8,097 nt of DNA from Planctomycetota bacterium (GTDB lineage Bacteria; Planctomycetota; UBA11346), in NCBI GenBank assembly GCA_013816415.1, contig JACDEN010000101.1, forward strand, positions 1-8,097. The letters run 5' to 3'. The notes under the pieces were generated by a model. It worked only from the letters and a program-made list of their open reading frames with translations. It was not told the origin of the DNA and ran no database searches. Shown here in pieces: positions 5,191-8,097 of this stretch. Within the stretch, counting starts at the first letter, position 1. Each line of letters begins with the position of its first letter. The translations under genes and the position numbers were made by a program.

Positions 5191-7479
5191 GTGGCGGTCA
5201 GCACCGAACCACCGTCGGAAACGACACGCCCGGTCATCGACGCCGACCGTTTCCGCACCGCGCGCGCCACCCTGATCGTCGACGGGTTCATGACCTGGTT
5301 CATCAAGGTCGGTGGCCTGGTCATCATCATCGCGGTATTCGGGATCTTCGTCTTCATCCTGCTGCAGATCCTGCCCCTGTTCCAAGGCGCGAAGGTCGGC
5401 GCCGAGCGGATCGTCTCCGCGCCCGCCGGCGCCGTCGCGGCCTTCGGCATCGACGAGTGGGGCGAGATGCCGTTCGTGGTCTATCGCGATGGTGGCATCT
5501 TCTTCGCGGGCTCGCCTGGCGAGACCCCGCTGATGACCGGCGGACCGATTGTCACCGCCAGCGCGTACAACGTCCACGACCAACGCTTGGTGATGGGCAC
5601 CTCGACGGGATCGCTCGCGGTGGCGACCATCGGTTACGAGCCGGAGTACGGCGCGCAGGGACGACGGACGTTGAAGCCGAGCGCCGCCATCTCGCCCTCG
5701 CTGCAGCTCGGAGACCCGGGGGCCGCCCTGGTGTCGGTGGCCTACGCGGACACCGGTGACGATCGCCTGGCCGCCGCTGTCCAGGAGGTCGATGGCCAGC
5801 GACGCCTGTGGGTGGCGACGGTCGAGGCCGGGGGTGGACTCTCGACGGATGGCGCGCTCACGCTCGGCAGCCGCGTGGAGCTCACCGCGGAGCTGCCGGG
5901 CGTGCCCGAGCGCGTCCTCGTCGACAACCGCGCCGACAGCGTGATCGTCACCACCACCACCGGCAGCGTCTGTTATTTCTTCCGCCGGGACGGTCATTTC
6001 GAGAAGCGGCAGTTCTTCGTGCCGTTCGAGGATCAACCCGACCATCGCGTCGCGTCGATCGACTTCCTGCTCGGCGACGTGTCGCTGGTGCTGACCAATC
6101 CCGCGGGCTGCAACCGCATCTTCAGCCTGCACCACCGGGATGGCGGCGAGATCCGCACCTTTGGACAGACCAAGGAGCTGGCCCTGCTGCCCGCCGGATG
6201 CGAGCACTTCGGAGCGAGCACGCGCAACAAGGCGTACCTGGCCACCGCCGGCACCACCGCCTCGCTCAGATACGCGACCACCGCCCACGTGCGCTGGGAA
6301 CGCGATCTCGGCTACGCCATCCGCGGAGCGGTGATCAATTCGAAATACGATCGGCTCGCGTTCATCGACGACCGCAACGCCATGCACCTGATGCCGCTAT
6401 CTGACCCGCACCCGGAAGCGGGATTCCAGGCGCTGTTCGACAAGGTGTGGTACGAGGGCGCGTCCGAGCCGCGGTACGAGTGGCAGTCGAGCGGCGGATC
6501 CGACGATTTCGAACCCAAGCTGTCGATGATCAATCTGCTGGTCGGAACCCTGAAGGGTACGTTCTATGCGCTGCTGTTCGCGGTGCCGATCGCCGTGCTC
6601 GGGGCGATGTACACCGCCGAGTTCATGCACCCGAAGTTCCGCTCGGTGGTCAAGCCGACGGTCGAGATCATGGCCTCGCTGCCGTCGGTGGTCCTGGGAT
6701 TCCTCGCCGCGCAGTGGCTGGCGCCGGTGCTCGAGATGCGGGTGCCGTCGGTCCTGATGGTGATCCTGCTGGTGCCGACCACCGCGATCGCGCTCGGTTC
6801 GGCTTGGTCGCGCCTACCGATGTCGATGCGCAGCCGCATCCGCCCCGGCTACGAGTTCCTCGCCTTCGTTCCCGTGCTGCTGGCGGTGTGCTGGGCGGGT
6901 TGGGAGCTCGGCCCCCTGCTGGAGCGGCTGGTGTTCACCGTGCCGGACCCGCACGGCTCTGGAACCATTGCCGATTTCCGCCGCTGGTGGCCACGGGTGA
7001 CGGGATGCTCATTCGAGCAGCGCAATTCGCTGGTCGTCGGGTTCATGATGGGCTTCGCCGTCATCCCCATCATCTTCACCATCGCCGAGGACGCGCTCTC
7101 GAACGTGCCGAAGAACATGCGCTCGGGATCGCTCGCGCTGGGGGCCAGCCGCTGGCAGACCGCCTATTCGATCGTGCTGCCGACCGCCTCGGCGGGCATC
7201 TTCTCGGCGCTGATGATCGGAGTCGGCCGCGCGATCGGCGAGACCATGATCGTGGTGATGGCGACGGGGAATACGCCGATCCTCGACTTCAACATCTTCA
7301 ACGGCATGCGCACGCTATCGGCGAACATCGCCGTCGAGCTCCCCGAAGCATCGGAGGGCGGCACGCTCTACCGCACGCTCTTCCTCGGAGCGATGCTGCT
7401 CTTCGGCATGACCTTCATCATCAACACCGTCGCCGAGCTGCTGCGCCAGCACCTGCGCGAGAAGTATCGGACGGTGTGA
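5191..7479 (+). CDS. pstC: Phosphate ABC transporter permease PstC, long form with periplasmic domain
   Basis: A 762-residue inner-membrane permease, about twice the length of E. coli PstC. A GTG start is used 3 nt after pstS; no clear ribosome site is seen, so translation is probably coupled to pstS. Order: cytoplasmic N-terminus, first membrane helix (about 40-64), a large soluble domain (about 65-440) rich in beta-strand repeats, probably periplasmic and propeller-like, then the transport core with helices near 447-475, 496-512, 518-539, 555-577, 613-634, 668-693 and 731-751. The EAA loop that contacts the ATPase PstB is visible as GSLALGASRWQTAYSIVLP (about 644-662), preceded by IAEDALSNVP. 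RAIGETMIVVMATGN and ANIAVELPE are characteristic PstC segments. The long-form architecture matches the Pseudomonas-type PstC, as does the extended pstA next to it. The function of the soluble domain is not established here. Confidence 0.93.
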   Translation: MAVSTEPPSETTRPVIDADRFRTARATLIVDGFMTWFIKVGGLVIIIAVFGIFVFILLQILPLFQGAKVGAERIVSAPAGAVAAFGIDEWGEMPFVVYRDGGIFFAGSPGETPLMTGGPIVTASAYNVHDQRLVMGTSTGSLAVATIGYEPEYGAQGRRTLKPSAAISPSLQLGDPGAALVSVAYADTGDDRLAAAVQEVDGQRRLWVATVEAGGGLSTDGALTLGSRVELTAELPGVPERVLVDNRADSVIVTTTTGSVCYFFRRDGHFEKRQFFVPFEDQPDHRVASIDFLLGDVSLVLTNPAGCNRIFSLHHRDGGEIRTFGQTKELALLPAGCEHFGASTRNKAYLATAGTTASLRYATTAHVRWERDLGYAIRGAVINSKYDRLAFIDDRNAMHLMPLSDPHPEAGFQALFDKVWYEGASEPRYEWQSSGGSDDFEPKLSMINLLVGTLKGTFYALLFAVPIAVLGAMYTAEFMHPKFRSVVKPTVEIMASLPSVVLGFLAAQWLAPVLEMRVPSVLMVILLVPTTAIALGSAWSRLPMSMRSRIRPGYEFLAFVPVLLAVCWAGWELGPLLERLVFTVPDPHGSGTIADFRRWWPRVTGCSFEQRNSLVVGFMMGFAVIPIIFTIAEDALSNVPKNMRSGSLALGASRWQTAYSIVLPTASAGIFSALMIGVGRAIGETMIVVMATGNTPILDFNIFNGMRTLSANIAVELPEASEGGTLYRTLFLGAMLLFGMTFIINTVAELLRQHLREKYRTV

Positions 7480-7480
7480 G

Positions 7481-8097
7481 GTGAACGCCCCCGCGCCCCC
7501 GATCGTCCGCAGCAGCCGCGCGAAGGGCGAGCCCCTGGTCTGGCTGACCGCGATGGGCCTGGCCATCGGACTGGTGATGGTCGCCGGACTGCTCGCGGTG
7601 ATCATCTCGCAGGGCGTCGGCGTGTTCTGGCCGAAGCGCGTCACCCGGTTCGCGCTGCCCGACACCGCGGGCCATCAGGTCGAGGTCGACGGCGTGGTGG
7701 TGAAGCGCCAGCTGAAGACCCCGGAATTGGGCAAGGAGCCGATCGAGGAGATCCAGATCTACACCGGCAACCGCGAGGTCTACAACCTGGCGTTCCGCTA
7801 CATCGACGTCCATCGCATCGCTTCCGAATCCCTCCCACCCGATGTCATGCTCATCGAGCGCCTGGAGAACGGCAATGCGATCGGGACTCCGCTCGCGCTG
7901 AAGTCCCCCGCATCCACGCTCGCCGCCACCGATCCGCGATTTCCCAAGCAGCTGTCCGACGCGGTTGCAGCAGCGATCGCCCGGCGTTCGACCATCGAGC
8001 ACCTCGAGAAGCACGTCATCGGCCGCAACGCAGCCGAGATCAGCGAGCTCGAGGTGCGCGCACGCAATACCTCCTCAGACCAGCAGGGCGACATGCC
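7481..8097 (+). CDS. pstA: Phosphate ABC transporter permease PstA, long form, 5' part only
   Basis: The first 205 codons are present and the frame is open at the window end. A GTG start lies 1 nt after the pstC TGA; an internal ATG at 7553 would cut the first membrane helix. One helix (about 18-43) is followed by QGVGVFWP (44-51), a hallmark of the junction in extended PstA proteins. Next comes a soluble, probably periplasmic segment with EEIQIYTGNREVYN (89-102) and DVMLIERLENGNAIG (121-135), and then a helical, possibly coiled-coil stretch (about 155-195). This layout resembles the Pseudomonas-type long PstA, whose permease core comes later and here lies beyond the edge. PstA pairs with PstC to form the phosphate channel; pstB and phoU would be expected downstream but are not in view. 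Confidence 0.9.
   Translation, partial: MNAPAPPIVRSSRAKGEPLVWLTAMGLAIGLVMVAGLLAVIISQGVGVFWPKRVTRFALPDTAGHQVEVDGVVVKRQLKTPELGKEPIEEIQIYTGNREVYNLAFRYIDVHRIASESLPPDVMLIERLENGNAIGTPLALKSPASTLAATDPRFPKQLSDAVAAAIARRSTIEHLEKHVIGRNAAEISELEVRARNTSSDQQGDM

Noticed and set aside
4669..6387. 572-codon open frame on the minus strand
   Set aside because: It lies wholly antisense to pstS and pstC, whose protein families are unmistakable; its translation is low-complexity Arg/Asp/Gly-rich, as expected from a GC-rich shadow frame.

Overview
The window reads as chromosomal DNA of a GC-rich Gram-negative bacterium: it encodes an outer-membrane beta-barrel porin with a signal peptide and a C-terminal Phe, a lipobox lipoprotein, and a periplasmic-binding-protein-dependent ABC importer. 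I cannot name the species. The style of the intergenic hairpin repeats (GGGCTTCGCCC and CACGGGCGxxxCGCCCGTG types) recalls genomes of the Planctomycetes/Verrucomicrobia group, but that is a weak impression; the Pst permeases themselves are of the long form known from Pseudomonas.

Layout. 1-251: no convincing gene; a possible leftward promoter. 252-1109 (+): protein of unknown function ending in a degenerate response-regulator receiver-like domain. 1250-1666 (-): orphan HigA/XRE-type helix-turn-helix protein with a long basic tail and no toxin partner. 1879-3069 (+): outer-membrane porin of the phosphate-selective (OprO/OprP-like) type, followed by two strong intrinsic terminators (3098-3129 and 3148-3177). 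3198-3560 (-): small lipoprotein of unknown function. 3561-4209: a 649-bp gene-free stretch packed with regulatory and structural DNA. 4210-8097 (+): pstS, pstC and the 5' part of pstA, nearly abutting (3-nt and 1-nt gaps) and running off the right edge.

The unifying signal is a direct repeat, CTTCAC/T at 11-bp spacing, found upstream of the porin (2 copies), the lipoprotein (4 copies including degenerate ones, minus strand) and pstS (3 copies). A fourth array (4 copies, plus strand, 3646-3684) has no protein gene close behind it. Period and half-site resemble the PhoB box (CTGTCAT repeated every 11 bp in E. coli; GTTCA-type repeats in Streptomyces), so I read the region from 1784 to the right end as a phosphate-starvation island: porin for outer-membrane passage, PstS for periplasmic capture, PstCA for inner-membrane transport, plus an uncharacterised Pho-linked lipoprotein. 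The unassigned array is followed about 60 bp later by a strong intrinsic terminator, which suggests a very short Pho-controlled transcript or a leader of pst. Between that terminator and the pstS promoter sits a 158-bp nested palindrome and a cluster of smaller hairpins that look like a repetitive or mobile fold-back element.
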